Of a stretch of DNA of 64,000 bases, positions 36,879-45,265 are shown piece after piece (the first letter of the stretch is position 1; each line of letters opens with the position of its first letter). Location of the stretch: the NCBI RefSeq assembly GCF_011044175.1, contig NZ_CP049057.1, positions 3,324,966-3,388,965 of the forward strand. The letters are read 5' to 3'. The translations under genes were made by a program, and so were the position numbers. The notes beneath the pieces were generated by a model, which saw only the letters and a list, made by a program, of their open reading frames with translations, was not told the origin of the DNA and made no database searches. The DNA is from Rasiella rasia (lineage in GTDB: Bacteria; Bacteroidota; Bacteroidia; Flavobacteriales; Flavobacteriaceae).

Positions 36879-37265
36879 ATGGAAGACAAAATTAAATACG
36901 AAATGGAATTCCCAATAAAGGCGTCTCCATCTTTGTTATATCAATATATTTCTACCCCTTCAGGGATGAGCGAGTGGTACGCAGATAATGTAAATTCTCG
37001 TGGTGAGTTCTTTACATTTATTTGGGATGGAAGCGAAGAGAAGGCAAAACTCCTTGGTAAAAAGAGTGGTGAGCGCATTAAATTTCGATGGATGGATGAT
37101 GAAGGCACCGATTACTTTTTTGAATTGCGTATTCAAGTAGATGAAATCACTAAGGATGTCTCTTTAATGATTACAGATTTTGCCGAAGAAGACGAAGTAG
37201 AGGAAGGTAAAATGCTCTGGGATAATATGATTTCTGAATTAAAACAAATTCTTGGTTCTACTTAA
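36879..37265 (+). CDS. START-like domain protein
   Basis: This 128-residue protein has the helix-grip START/Bet v 1-like pattern: MEFPIKASPSLLYQYISTPSGMSEWYADNV, FTFIWDGSEEKAKLL, RIKFRWMDDEG and the C-terminal helix GKMLWDNMISELKQIL. It belongs to a Bacteroidota-specific START-like family with a probable hydrophobic ligand pocket; no ligand is known. It is cytoplasmic and stands alone, followed by a terminator-like hairpin. Confidence 0.85.
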   Translation: MEDKIKYEMEFPIKASPSLLYQYISTPSGMSEWYADNVNSRGEFFTFIWDGSEEKAKLLGKKSGERIKFRWMDDEGTDYFFELRIQVDEITKDVSLMITDFAEEDEVEEGKMLWDNMISELKQILGST

Positions 37266-37303
37266 TCTAATAGAAACCGTTTTATAGCGGAACCAATTTA
37301 TAA

Positions 37304-37311
37304 TATCTTTG
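37304..37311 (+). promoter_or_regulatory. Candidate -7 element before the aminotransferase
   Basis: TATCTTTG is an exact TAnnTTTG match, but the predicted start of transcription falls on the terminator-like hairpin that follows. Confidence 0.4.
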
Positions 37312-37312
37312 C

Positions 37313-37341
37313 GCCGTCTCATAAAAGAGGCGGCTTTTTTT
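37313..37341 (+). terminator. Terminator-like hairpin directly before the aminotransferase ATG
   Basis: GCCGTCTC pairs with GAGGCGGC (one G-U) around loop ATAAAA and is followed by seven T; the ATG comes next. It probably ends the START-like gene's transcript but could act as a leader attenuator for the gene that follows. Confidence 0.7.
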
Positions 37342-38187
37342 ATGGTAAATGTAAACGGAACTTTAGTAGTAACAACAGAAGCAACAATTTCTCATGCTAA
37401 TCGAGGACTTAATTATGGCGATGCGGTGTTTGAAACGATACGTGTTTCGGCTGGAAAAGTATTGTTCTGGGAAGATCATTATTTTAGATTAATGGCTTCT
37501 ATGCGAATACTTAGAATGGAAATACCCATGTCTTTTACACCAGAATATCTAGAGCAGCAGGTGCTAGACACGGTGGCAACCGTAGAAGCTTCTAACAATG
37601 CAATTCGTGTAAAAATTGTTGTCTGGAGAGATGAAGGCGGAACCTATACACCAGACACCAACAATGTGTCGTTTTATATTTCGGCATCTGTTTTAGAAAA
37701 TGCGTTTTACACCTTCAACGATGATGCCTACGAGGTAGAATTATTTAAGGACCATTTTGTAACTTCTGGCTTGCTTTCAACACTCAAGTCTAATAACAGG
37801 ATTATTAATGTTTTAGGTAGTATTTATGCGAAGGAAAATGGGTATGCCAATTGTTTGCTGCTAAATGAAAAGAAGCAAGTTATAGAAGCCCTAAATGGAA
37901 ACCTATTTTTGGTAAACGGCTATAAGATAAAAACACCGCCGCTTAGCGATGGTTGCCTTAATGGTATCTTACGAAAACAAATCATTTCTATTTTAGGGCA
38001 GTTACCAGATTATATCCTAGAAGAAAGTGCTGTATCTCCCTTTGAGCTACAAAAGGCAGACGAAATTTTTATCACAAATACAATTATTGGTATTCAGCCA
38101 ATTTCAAAATATAGAAAAAAGGAATACGCAAACAAGGTTGCAAAAGAGTTGCTTCAAAAATTAAATGTAAAAGCGCGTTTGGGTTAG
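37342..38187 (+). CDS. Class IV pyridoxal-phosphate aminotransferase/lyase
   Basis: This 281-residue fold-type IV PLP enzyme has NRGLNYGDAVFETIRV near the start, RLMASMRILRMEIP, the region LKSNNRIINVLGSIYAKENGYANCLLLNEKKQVIEALNGNLFLV, and TNTIIGIQPISKY near the end. The family covers branched-chain aminotransferases, D-amino-acid transaminases and aminodeoxychorismate lyase (PabC). The size and FETIRV motif fit PabC or a D-amino-acid type, but I cannot decide. I start at 37342; an upstream frame extends into the hairpin. It overlaps the converging YqgE gene by four bases. Confidence 0.88.
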   Translation: MVNVNGTLVVTTEATISHANRGLNYGDAVFETIRVSAGKVLFWEDHYFRLMASMRILRMEIPMSFTPEYLEQQVLDTVATVEASNNAIRVKIVVWRDEGGTYTPDTNNVSFYISASVLENAFYTFNDDAYEVELFKDHFVTSGLLSTLKSNNRIINVLGSIYAKENGYANCLLLNEKKQVIEALNGNLFLVNGYKIKTPPLSDGCLNGILRKQIISILGQLPDYILEESAVSPFELQKADEIFITNTIIGIQPISKYRKKEYANKVAKELLQKLNVKARLG

Positions 38188-38744
38188 TTGTAACTTGGGT
38201 CTTCTGGAGAGTTAGACCAAATTAAATAATCACCTCCAAATTCAATCATTTTTTCTTTCCAAAAGTTTGAGTAGGGTTTCCCAATGATTTTGTTTTTGTA
38301 CTCATTAGGAGTGACCACCCAACTATTTAGTGCTAGTTCTTGCTCTAACTGTTCGTTAGCCCAGCCAGAATACCCTAAAAAGAAACGAATTTGATCTTCT
38401 TTAAGCTCATCATTTTTTAATAAGTCGGCAATAGCATTAAAATCACCTCCCCAGTAAATACCATTAGAGATTTCTATACTCCCTGGAACCAAATCTGGTA
38501 CCTTATGAATGAAATACAAATTATCCTGCTCTACTGGGCCGCCATTGTAGACAGGTAGGGTAGAGTTAATCTCAGGAATAAAATCGTGTAAAGTGTATTC
38601 TAAAGGCTTATTTAGTATAAACCCAACAGAACCTTCGTTATTATATTCTGCAAGCAAGACGATAGACCTATTAAAGGAAACATCTCCTATAATGGAAGGT
38701 TCGGCGACCAATAATACTCCCTTGGTTGGTTTCAGCGAGATCAT
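38184..38744 (-). CDS. YqgE/AlgH family protein
   Basis: This 186-residue protein carries the UPF0301 pattern: LKPTKGVLLVAEPSIIGDVSFNRSIVLLAEYNNEGSVGFILN, VYNGGPVEQDNLYFIH, RFFLGYSGWANEQLEQEL and NSWVVTP. The family's role is not settled; algH was linked to alginate regulation in Pseudomonas. It lies on the minus strand downstream of HU, separated from it by a terminator. Its stop overlaps the aminotransferase stop. Confidence 0.93.
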   Translation of the reverse strand: MISLKPTKGVLLVAEPSIIGDVSFNRSIVLLAEYNNEGSVGFILNKPLEYTLHDFIPEINSTLPVYNGGPVEQDNLYFIHKVPDLVPGSIEISNGIYWGGDFNAIADLLKNDELKEDQIRFFLGYSGWANEQLEQELALNSWVVTPNEYKNKIIGKPYSNFWKEKMIEFGGDYLIWSNSPEDPSYN

Positions 38745-38823
38745 GATTAATTAGTTAGTTCGTCTTAAAACTAAACATTAATTACTTAATAAGCAATTAA
38801 AAGCTTGAGTGAAAGCACTTTCA

Positions 38824-38857
38824 TATAAAAAAAAAATCCCGCCATTGGCGGGATTTT
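38824..38857 (-). terminator. Terminator of the HU gene
   Basis: An 11-bp perfect stem (AAAATCCCGCC / GGCGGGATTTT) with loop ATT is followed on the minus strand by a long T-run. Confidence 0.85.
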
Positions 38858-38880
38858 AAGTTTTTAACAAGAGCGGTAAA

Positions 38881-39153
38881 TTAGTTTACAGCACCTGATA
38901 AGTCAGATCCAGCTTTAAACTTCACTACGTTTTTAGCAGCAATCTTGATTGTTTTACCAGTTTGTGGGTTTCTTCCTTCTCTTGCAGCTCTTCTAGATAC
39001 TGACCAAGATCCGAATCCTACTAGAGAAACACGGTTTCCTTTTTTAAGTGATTTTTCAACATTTCCTAAAAAAGACTCTAATGCTTTTTTTGCTGCTGCT
39101 TTTGTAATTCCGGCATCTGCTGCCATTCCATCGATTAAATCTGATTTGTTCAT
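38881..39153 (-). CDS. HU family DNA-binding protein
   Basis: This 90-residue histone-like protein shows MNKSDLIDGMAADAGITKAAAKKALESFLGN, then the beta-arm with GFGSWSVSRRAAREGRNPQTGKTIKI. It bends and compacts DNA as a dimer. The arm sequence RNPQTGK and full length place it in the canonical HU group rather than IHF. It is monocistronic with its own terminator. Between its start and the end of fmt lie 184 bases with no gene, only a small GTAACC/GGTTAC hairpin near 39320. Confidence 0.96.
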   Translation of the reverse strand: MNKSDLIDGMAADAGITKAAAKKALESFLGNVEKSLKKGNRVSLVGFGSWSVSRRAAREGRNPQTGKTIKIAAKNVVKFKAGSDLSGAVN

Positions 39154-39337
39154 AGTTTAGTTATTAAATTAAATTGTCGGTTAAACTTCTATTAATTGTC
39201 TCTACAAATTTAATTGGATTATCGGTTCACGCAAGGAATGGCGGGGTAAATCCACGTTTTTGTTAATAACTTTGGTGGTTTGTTGATAACCAAACGGCAT
39301 TTCTGCCATTTTTAACAACTTGAGTAACCACGCGGGG

Positions 39338-40285
39338 TTACGTGAGTTTTGCATCAGTTGCGAAAGAAAAGCCATTTAAAAGTGCCGCAGTTTCCATTTT
39401 TCGCTTCCCAGGAAGTTGTAACTCCTTAATATATAGGTAACCGTTTTTGCAGGTCACTTTTATTGTTTTTTTGGTACACGTAAGCGCTCCAATTTCTCCT
39501 TCAGTTTCGGTTTCTTCAAAATCTGAAGCATAGATTTTTATTTTCTGAGATTCGTCCTGCTGATTTAGGTAACACCAAGCCACGGGGTAAGGAGACAATC
39601 CGCGAATAAGTGCATCAATCTGCGCTACGGGCATAGACCAATCTATTTTTGTGTTTTCTGAAGTAAGTTTTGGAGCTTCTTTAAAATCTTCGGTTTTTGG
39701 TTGGGCATATGTTTCTACCTTCGCTTCTTCAATTAAATCTACAGTTTTTAAAACAAGATGGCTACCAATAGTCATCAGCCTATCATGTAAGGTTCCAACT
39801 GTTTCTCTTTCAGCAATAGCGACTTCATCTTTTAAAATAATAGCGCCAGTGTCAATTTTCTCATCAATAAAGAAGGTAGTGACACCTGTTTTTGTTTCTT
39901 GATTAATAATCGCCCAATTTATTGGTGCCGCTCCTCGGTAGTGAGGTAGGAGCGAAGCATGTAGATTAAAGGTGCCGTAATCGGGTAATTGCCAAACTAT
40001 TTTTGGAAGCATTCTAAAGGCAACCACAATTTGAAGATTGGCGTTGTACGATTTCAACTCTTTAACGAAGTCTTCGTTTTTTAAATTTGTTGGTTGTAAT
40101 ACCGGAATGTTCTTACTTTCGGCATATAATTTTACCGCAGACGGGCGTAATTTTCTACCACGACCCGCAGGCCTATCTGGCGCAGTAAGTACTGCAACTA
40201 TATTTTTTTTGTTTTCAACCAAATGTTGTAAGACACCCACGGCAAAATCTGGGGTCCCCATAAAAACAATACGTAAGTCTCTCAA
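39338..40285 (-). CDS. fmt: Methionyl-tRNA formyltransferase
   Basis: This 315-residue enzyme formylates initiator Met-tRNA. Diagnostic sequences: IVFMGTPDFAVGVLQHL, APDRPAGRGRKL, FNLHASLLPHYRGAAPINWAI and the catalytic Asp region FFIDEKIDTGAIILKDEV, then a C-terminal tRNA-binding beta domain. It starts five bases after the recQ stop and is the third gene of the ATPase-recQ-fmt unit. Its functional counterpart, peptide deformylase, is at 62.2 kb. Confidence 0.97.
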   Translation of the reverse strand: MRDLRIVFMGTPDFAVGVLQHLVENKKNIVAVLTAPDRPAGRGRKLRPSAVKLYAESKNIPVLQPTNLKNEDFVKELKSYNANLQIVVAFRMLPKIVWQLPDYGTFNLHASLLPHYRGAAPINWAIINQETKTGVTTFFIDEKIDTGAIILKDEVAIAERETVGTLHDRLMTIGSHLVLKTVDLIEEAKVETYAQPKTEDFKEAPKLTSENTKIDWSMPVAQIDALIRGLSPYPVAWCYLNQQDESQKIKIYASDFEETETEGEIGALTCTKKTIKVTCKNGYLYIKELQLPGKRKMETAALLNGFSFATDAKLT

Positions 40286-40290
40286 ATTAA

Positions 40291-42189
40291 TTATTTTAAA
40301 TGATAGCGATTTCTAAAGTCTAATTGTACACTCCCTCTGTCTAATAAAAGACGGAGTACTGCGGTAATATCTGTCTCGGCAAAAATAAGTTTTTCTGAAA
40401 GTTCTCGTGAAGTTTGCGGACCTTCTTCTAGCTGAATACGTATTTTTTCTGAAAGTACCTTTTGTTCGGTAGCCGAAATGGGACCACTAGCTTTCTTACA
40501 AACAGAGCACAGTCCGCATGCTGTTGCCTCCCGTTCTCCAAAATACCGAAGTAGCTGAATGCTTTTACACTCAGAATCATTTTCTAGATAACGTATAACC
40601 GCCTGTACTTGAGCAGCTTTTTTATCTTTGTGTAAAGAAATCTCTTTGGCAAGCGGATTAATGGTTTTGTCGTCTTCTCTAGGCACCATAAACGTTAGCA
40701 TTGCATCGGTAATCTGCAATTGTAAGTCTAGAAGTCCGTCGCGTTCCATTTGCTCCAAAACTGTTATGATGTCTGAAATTGGCTGTCCCGATTTTGAAGC
40801 TACTAACTGTAAGTTCACACTAGAAGCGGTTTCAAAAATGCCTCCATAAAGTCGAAGTATCGTCTTTCCTACAACAGAAGCTTTTACATCTTTTTTAAAA
40901 TAGTTAAGAACAACCTCAGACGTTGCTGTAAAATGTACTGTAGATTTTCTTCCAAATGTTTTAGAAAGTTGAAGCACTCCCAATCTGTCCAGCACCTGTA
41001 AGCCATTATATGCCAACAGCGAATTAAATTGATAGACCTTACAAAAATCACCAAAGTTAAAGGGATGGGTATCGAAAGCACCTTCTCCGTACGGAACTTG
41101 AAAATAATTGTTTAATTTTTTATAAAGGAACTTAACATCTTTCACCGATGGATAGGCATCTACAAACTGAGATTGCACTAAGTTTTTATTATAATCACTC
41201 CAAAGAATAATTGCCTTTGCCAACTGTCCGTCTCGTCCAGCTCGCCCAGCTTCTTGAAAATAAGCCTCTAGGCTATCTGGTAACTGTAGATGAATAACCA
41301 AACGCACATCTGGTTGATCGATACCCATCCCAAAGGCATTAGTTGCTACAATTACAGGCGTTTTACCTTGTTGCCAAGATAGCATTTTCTTCTCCTTCTC
41401 TTCTGTATTAATACCCCCGTGATAGAATGTAGAAGCTATACCCAAGGTATTTAGTTGGTTGCTTATCTCTACGCACATTTTACGACTGCGCACATAGACA
41501 ATAGCTTTACCTTTTAAGTTTTGAAGCCACTGTTCTAATCTATATAATTTATCTTCCTCTTTGTAAACTAGGTAGCTTAAATTGTCTCTGGCAAAAGAAG
41601 CTCTGTGAATTGCTGGGAGCTCTAGTTGTAATTCTTTAATGGTATCTACAAGCACTTCATTTGTGGCAGTAGCCGTTAATGCAATTATAGGAACTAACGG
41701 ATGCATTTCGCGCAGCGCAACTACATTTTTGTAAGCAGGTCTAAAATCGTTTCCCCATTGTGAAATGCAATGTGCTTCATCTACGGCAATTAAATTTACC
41801 GGCATTTGCCTAATGGCTTGTTGTACGATCTCTTGTTGTAAACGTTCTGGCGACAGGTACAAGAATTTATAGTTTCCGAAGCGGGCGTTGTCTAATAAAA
41901 CTTGTAATTCTTGAAAAGAAATACCTCCAGATAGTTGTAGGGCTTTTATCCCTTTTTGTTTTAGGTTTTTTACTTGGTCTGCCATTAAGGCAACAAGTGG
42001 AGAAACTACAATGCAGATACCGTCTGTTGCCAATGCAGGAACTTGAAAACAAACCGATTTACCACCACTGGTTGGGAGTAACGCTACCGTGTCTTTACCA
42101 TCAAGTACAGAAGTAATAATGGCTTCCTGAAGAGGTCTAAAAGAAGTAAAACCCCAATAGGTTTCTAATATGTTGGCGGGGCTATTCAA
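40291..42189 (-). CDS. recQ: RecQ family ATP-dependent DNA helicase, lacking HRDC
   Basis: This 632-residue 3'-5' helicase has Walker A ALLPTSGGKSVCFQVPA, DEAH in VDEAHCISQWGNDFRP, TATATNEV and the RecQ motif block GMGIDQPDVRLVIH...EAGRAGRDG. The zinc-binding part is CKSIQLLRYFG...CGLCSVC. A short winged-helix-like C-terminus follows (SEKIRIQLEEGPQTSRELSEKL). The HRDC domain found at the end of longer RecQ proteins is absent, so this may be a second RecQ paralogue. Its ATG overlaps the upstream ATPase gene by four bases. Confidence 0.94.
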   Translation of the reverse strand: MNSPANILETYWGFTSFRPLQEAIITSVLDGKDTVALLPTSGGKSVCFQVPALATDGICIVVSPLVALMADQVKNLKQKGIKALQLSGGISFQELQVLLDNARFGNYKFLYLSPERLQQEIVQQAIRQMPVNLIAVDEAHCISQWGNDFRPAYKNVVALREMHPLVPIIALTATATNEVLVDTIKELQLELPAIHRASFARDNLSYLVYKEEDKLYRLEQWLQNLKGKAIVYVRSRKMCVEISNQLNTLGIASTFYHGGINTEEKEKKMLSWQQGKTPVIVATNAFGMGIDQPDVRLVIHLQLPDSLEAYFQEAGRAGRDGQLAKAIILWSDYNKNLVQSQFVDAYPSVKDVKFLYKKLNNYFQVPYGEGAFDTHPFNFGDFCKVYQFNSLLAYNGLQVLDRLGVLQLSKTFGRKSTVHFTATSEVVLNYFKKDVKASVVGKTILRLYGGIFETASSVNLQLVASKSGQPISDIITVLEQMERDGLLDLQLQITDAMLTFMVPREDDKTINPLAKEISLHKDKKAAQVQAVIRYLENDSECKSIQLLRYFGEREATACGLCSVCKKASGPISATEQKVLSEKIRIQLEEGPQTSRELSEKLIFAETDITAVLRLLLDRGSVQLDFRNRYHLK

Positions 42190-42746
42190 ATAGACGTTTT
42201 AAGTTGCAAGCCAATAAATTGTATCCGTTCTTCTATAGTGCCAATGGGTACTTCAATAGGAGAATAGCCAAATGCGTGATAACCCTCTTTTAAGTAACTG
42301 TAAAGTTTAGTGGCAATTTCAAAACTTTCATAACGTTCATTGTCTTGCTCATAAATTGCTTCCCACGGCGGTAACAAAAATACGTGGTCGTATGTATTAT
42401 CTTGACATGTTTTGCTGAAATGATCAGGATACGACGTACCTAGATAATCCATGTAAATAGGTACATCTGGCAAGCCGCGATCGTAAAAAAGGAAATTTCC
42501 GAAGAACTTATTCGCTTCATTAAATTGATGTAATCTGCCTTCTAAAAGTTTCTGACTAAATAAGATAGGGTCTGTAAGAAAAAGTTGGTCTATACCATCT
42601 TTCTGAGCCTGTAATGTAACGTCGCGCGAAATCTCATGCATGCAATCATGTCCGCGATTTTCAAGTTCATGAATCAAGGTGCTTTTGCCCGTTCCAGGAC
42701 CACCAATAATTACAATACGTTTAGGTTGTTTTGCAGAAACAGTCAT
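42186..42746 (-). CDS. AAA-type nucleotide kinase-like ATPase
   Basis: This 186-residue P-loop protein has RIVIIGGPGTGKSTLIHEL (Walker A about 15-23), HEISRDVT, FYDRGLPDVPIYMDYLG and DHVFLLPPWEAIYEQDNERYESFE. The pattern resembles the AAA_28/NadR-kinase-like group that phosphorylates small molecules. Substrate unknown. It leads the operon with recQ (four-base overlap) and fmt. A -7 element and a 10-base palindrome lie in the short space upstream. Confidence 0.88.
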   Translation of the reverse strand: MTVSAKQPKRIVIIGGPGTGKSTLIHELENRGHDCMHEISRDVTLQAQKDGIDQLFLTDPILFSQKLLEGRLHQFNEANKFFGNFLFYDRGLPDVPIYMDYLGTSYPDHFSKTCQDNTYDHVFLLPPWEAIYEQDNERYESFEIATKLYSYLKEGYHAFGYSPIEVPIGTIEERIQFIGLQLKTSI

Positions 42747-42780
42747 TTGCCAAATTAGAGTGTAACGTTACTAATAACGT

Positions 42781-42788
42781 CAAAAGTA
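42781..42788 (-). promoter_or_regulatory. -7 promoter element of the ATPase-recQ-fmt operon
   Basis: TACTTTTG on the minus strand matches TAnnTTTG. Between it and the start codon at 42746 lies the perfect palindrome GTAACGTTAC (42762-42771). Confidence 0.5.
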
Positions 42789-42823
42789 CAAAGACCATGC
42801 TAAATAGTTGATAAGAGAATCTG

Positions 42824-42831
42824 TATCTTTG
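42824..42831 (+). promoter_or_regulatory. -7 promoter element of DUF493-DUF4290-murA
   Basis: TATCTTTG is an exact TAnnTTTG match, 16 bases before the DUF493 start. Confidence 0.55.
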
Positions 42832-42847
42832 CTGAAAATCTACATGT

Positions 42848-43138
42848 ATGAGTGCCGATAAAAAAACCGAAGCTTTTTACGAGCGGTTGCGGGAGCAGTT
42901 AGAGGGTGATACGCAATGGCCTTCTCCTTATTTATATAAGTTTATTGTGCCAGCTAGTAATGAGAAAATTGCTGAAATAGAAGCTATTTTTGATGGAAGT
43001 AATGCCGAAATAAACACACGCGATTCTTCGAAAGGAACGTACACTAGCGTGTCTATTAAAGTTACTATGGCGTCACCAGATGCTGTTATAGAGAAATATT
43101 TGCAAGTTTCAGAGGTGGAAGGCGTAATTTCCCTATAA
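42848..43138 (+). CDS. DUF493 family protein (YbeD-like)
   Basis: This 96-residue protein has the YbeD-like ACT-type fold pattern: EAFYERLREQLEGDTQWPSPYLYKFIVPAS, GTYTSVSIKVTMASPDAVIEKYLQVSEVEGVISL. E. coli YbeD sits between dacA and lipB and has no proven role. Here it leads a likely unit with DUF4290 and murA, a gene order I regard as common in Bacteroidota. Confidence 0.92.
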   Translation: MSADKKTEAFYERLREQLEGDTQWPSPYLYKFIVPASNEKIAEIEAIFDGSNAEINTRDSSKGTYTSVSIKVTMASPDAVIEKYLQVSEVEGVISL

Positions 43139-43198
43139 TTTTTAGTATTTTGCAGACGTTATTACTTCAACTAGAATACATTTCCTAAACATATTACA

Positions 43199-43849
43199 TT
43201 GACAGAAGCTATAGAATACAATACGGAGCGTCCGCATCTTATTATTCCTGAATATGGTCGTCATATTCAAAAAATGGTAGATCAGGCTGTTGCAGAAACA
43301 GACGCTGAAAAACGGAACAAACAAGCAAAAAGCATCATTGCAGTGATGGGTAATTTGAATCCGCACCTGCGCGATGTGCCAGATTTTCAACATAAGCTTT
43401 GGGATCAATTATTTATAATTTCAGATTTTAAACTTGATGTAGATTCTCCATACCCAAAACCAACGCCAGAAGAGTTATATGCGCCACCAGAACCGTTGGC
43501 GTATCCACAAAACTTTCCGAAGTACCGCTTTTACGGAAACAACATTAAGCGCATGATAGATGTTGCTATTAGTTGGGAAGATGGAGATAAAAAAGACGGG
43601 TTAGTCTTAACCATCGCTAACCACATGAAAAAGTGCTTCTTAAACTGGAATAAAGACACCGTAGAAGATGATGTGATTTTTCAACACTTATTTGAACTTT
43701 CTGATGGAAAGATTAACTTGAAAAAGAGCGATGAAGAACTACGCGATTCTCAAAAACTGCTACAAGTAAAAAAACGTTTTAACACCAACAGCAACAATCA
43801 TGGTGGTAAAAAGAATCAGAAAAATAACCGCGGTCGTAAACGCTACTAA
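43199..43849 (+). CDS. DUF4290 domain-containing protein
   Basis: This 216-residue cytoplasmic protein starts with EAIEYNTERPHLIIPEYGRHIQKMVDQA and contains YPKPTPEELYAPPEPLAYPQNFPKYRFYGNNIKRMIDVA, features of DUF4290. It ends in a basic Asn/Lys/Arg-rich tail (GGKKNQKNNRGRKRY) that looks RNA-binding. The start is TTG. It lies 16 bases before murA. Function unknown; linkage to murA hints at cell-envelope synthesis. Confidence 0.92.
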   Translation: MTEAIEYNTERPHLIIPEYGRHIQKMVDQAVAETDAEKRNKQAKSIIAVMGNLNPHLRDVPDFQHKLWDQLFIISDFKLDVDSPYPKPTPEELYAPPEPLAYPQNFPKYRFYGNNIKRMIDVAISWEDGDKKDGLVLTIANHMKKCFLNWNKDTVEDDVIFQHLFELSDGKINLKKSDEELRDSQKLLQVKKRFNTNSNNHGGKKNQKNNRGRKRY

Positions 43850-43865
43850 TATCCTCGTATAACAT

Positions 43866-45185
43866 ATGGGAACTTTTCAAATTGAAGGCGGTCACAAACT
43901 AAAAGGTGAAATCCGTCCGCAAGGCGCTAAAAATGAGGCTTTGCAAATTCTTTGTGCTGTGTTGGCAACACCAGAAGAAGTGGTGATTGACAACATTCCA
44001 GACATTAGAGACGTAAATAAACTTATAGAAATTCTTGGTAATTTGGGTGTGAAGATTCAAAAGCTAGGAAAAGGAAAATATTCATTTGTCTCTGACGATG
44101 TAAAGTTAGAGTACTTAGAATCTGAACTTTTTAAAAAGGAAGGTAGCTCATTACGTGGTTCTATTATGATAGTTGGGCCATTATTGGCTCGCTTCGGAAA
44201 AGGATACATTCCACGTCCAGGAGGTGATAAAATTGGCCGTCGTAGACTAGACACCCATTTTGAAGGTTTTATTAAACTTGGAGCAACATTTCGATACAAT
44301 AGAGAAGAACGTTTTTATGGGGTAGAAGCACCCAACGGACTTACAGGAACAGATATGTTGTTGGATCAAGCTTCGGTGACAGGAACCGCTAATATTGTGT
44401 TGGCAGCCGTTATGGCAAAAGGAACTACGACCATTTACAACGCTGCTTGCGAACCTTATTTGCAGCAATTGTGTAAAATGCTAAACTCAATGGGAGCAAA
44501 AATTAGCGGCGTAGGGTCTAATTTGCTAACAATAGAAGGAGTTGAAAGCCTTGGAGGATGCCATCATAGAATTCTTCCAGATATGATTGAAATTGGAAGT
44601 TGGATTGGCCTAGCAGCTATGACTAAAAGTGAAATTACGATTAAAGATGTAAGTTGGAAGGATTTAGGTTTAATTCCTGAAACTTTCAGAAAACTAGGTA
44701 TTACATTAGAAAAGCAAGGAGACGATATTTATATTCCATCTCATGACGAAGGTTACGAAATTCAAGGCTATATAGATGGTTCTACACTAACGGTTGCAGA
44801 TGCTCCGTGGCCTGGGTTTACGCCAGACTTGTTGAGTATTGTCCTTGTAGTTTGTACTCAAGCCAAAGGAAATGTGCTTATACATCAAAAAATGTTTGAG
44901 AGTAGGCTCTTTTTCGTCGATAAGCTAATTGATATGGGTGCGCGAATTATATTATGTGATCCGCACAGAGCTACAGTGATGGGGCACAATTTTCAGTCGC
45001 AATTAAAAGCTACCACCATGGTGTCTCCAGATATTAGAGCAGGTATTTCTCTCTTAATTGCTGCGCTTTCTGCAAAGGGAACTAGCATTATTCATAATAT
45101 CGAGCAAATAGATCGTGGGTACGAAAATATAGATGAACGTCTGCGAGCAATAGGAGCGAAGATTACAAGAATTGAAAGTGCCTAG
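43866..45185 (+). CDS. murA: UDP-N-acetylglucosamine 1-carboxyvinyltransferase with Asp in place of the catalytic Cys
   Basis: This 439-residue enzyme catalyses the first committed step of peptidoglycan synthesis. It has the EPT fold sequence GGHKLKGEIRPQGAKNEALQ, SIMIVGPLLARFGKGYIPRPGGDKIG, DGSTLTVADAPWPGFTPDLLS and RAGISLLIAALSAKG. The loop residue that is Cys115 in E. coli is Asp121 here (codon 44226-44228). Cys-to-Asp MurA variants are known to stay active and resist fosfomycin. It is the third gene of DUF493-DUF4290-murA and is followed by a strong terminator. Confidence 0.97.
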   Translation: MGTFQIEGGHKLKGEIRPQGAKNEALQILCAVLATPEEVVIDNIPDIRDVNKLIEILGNLGVKIQKLGKGKYSFVSDDVKLEYLESELFKKEGSSLRGSIMIVGPLLARFGKGYIPRPGGDKIGRRRLDTHFEGFIKLGATFRYNREERFYGVEAPNGLTGTDMLLDQASVTGTANIVLAAVMAKGTTTIYNAACEPYLQQLCKMLNSMGAKISGVGSNLLTIEGVESLGGCHHRILPDMIEIGSWIGLAAMTKSEITIKDVSWKDLGLIPETFRKLGITLEKQGDDIYIPSHDEGYEIQGYIDGSTLTVADAPWPGFTPDLLSIVLVVCTQAKGNVLIHQKMFESRLFFVDKLIDMGARIILCDPHRATVMGHNFQSQLKATTMVSPDIRAGISLLIAALSAKGTSIIHNIEQIDRGYENIDERLRAIGAKITRIESA

Positions 45186-45208
45186 ATGCTTTGACTAAAA
45201 TTAGAAGA

Positions 45209-45251
45209 CAATAAAAAAGCGTTTCATACATAATGAAACGCTTTTTTATTG
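45209..45251. terminator. Bidirectional terminator between murA and the converging gene
   Basis: A 19-bp perfect inverted repeat (CAATAAAAAAGCGTTTCAT and its complement) has a 5-base loop. It is the strongest terminator in the window. Confidence 0.9.
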
Positions 45252-45265
45252 TCAGCAGATATAAC

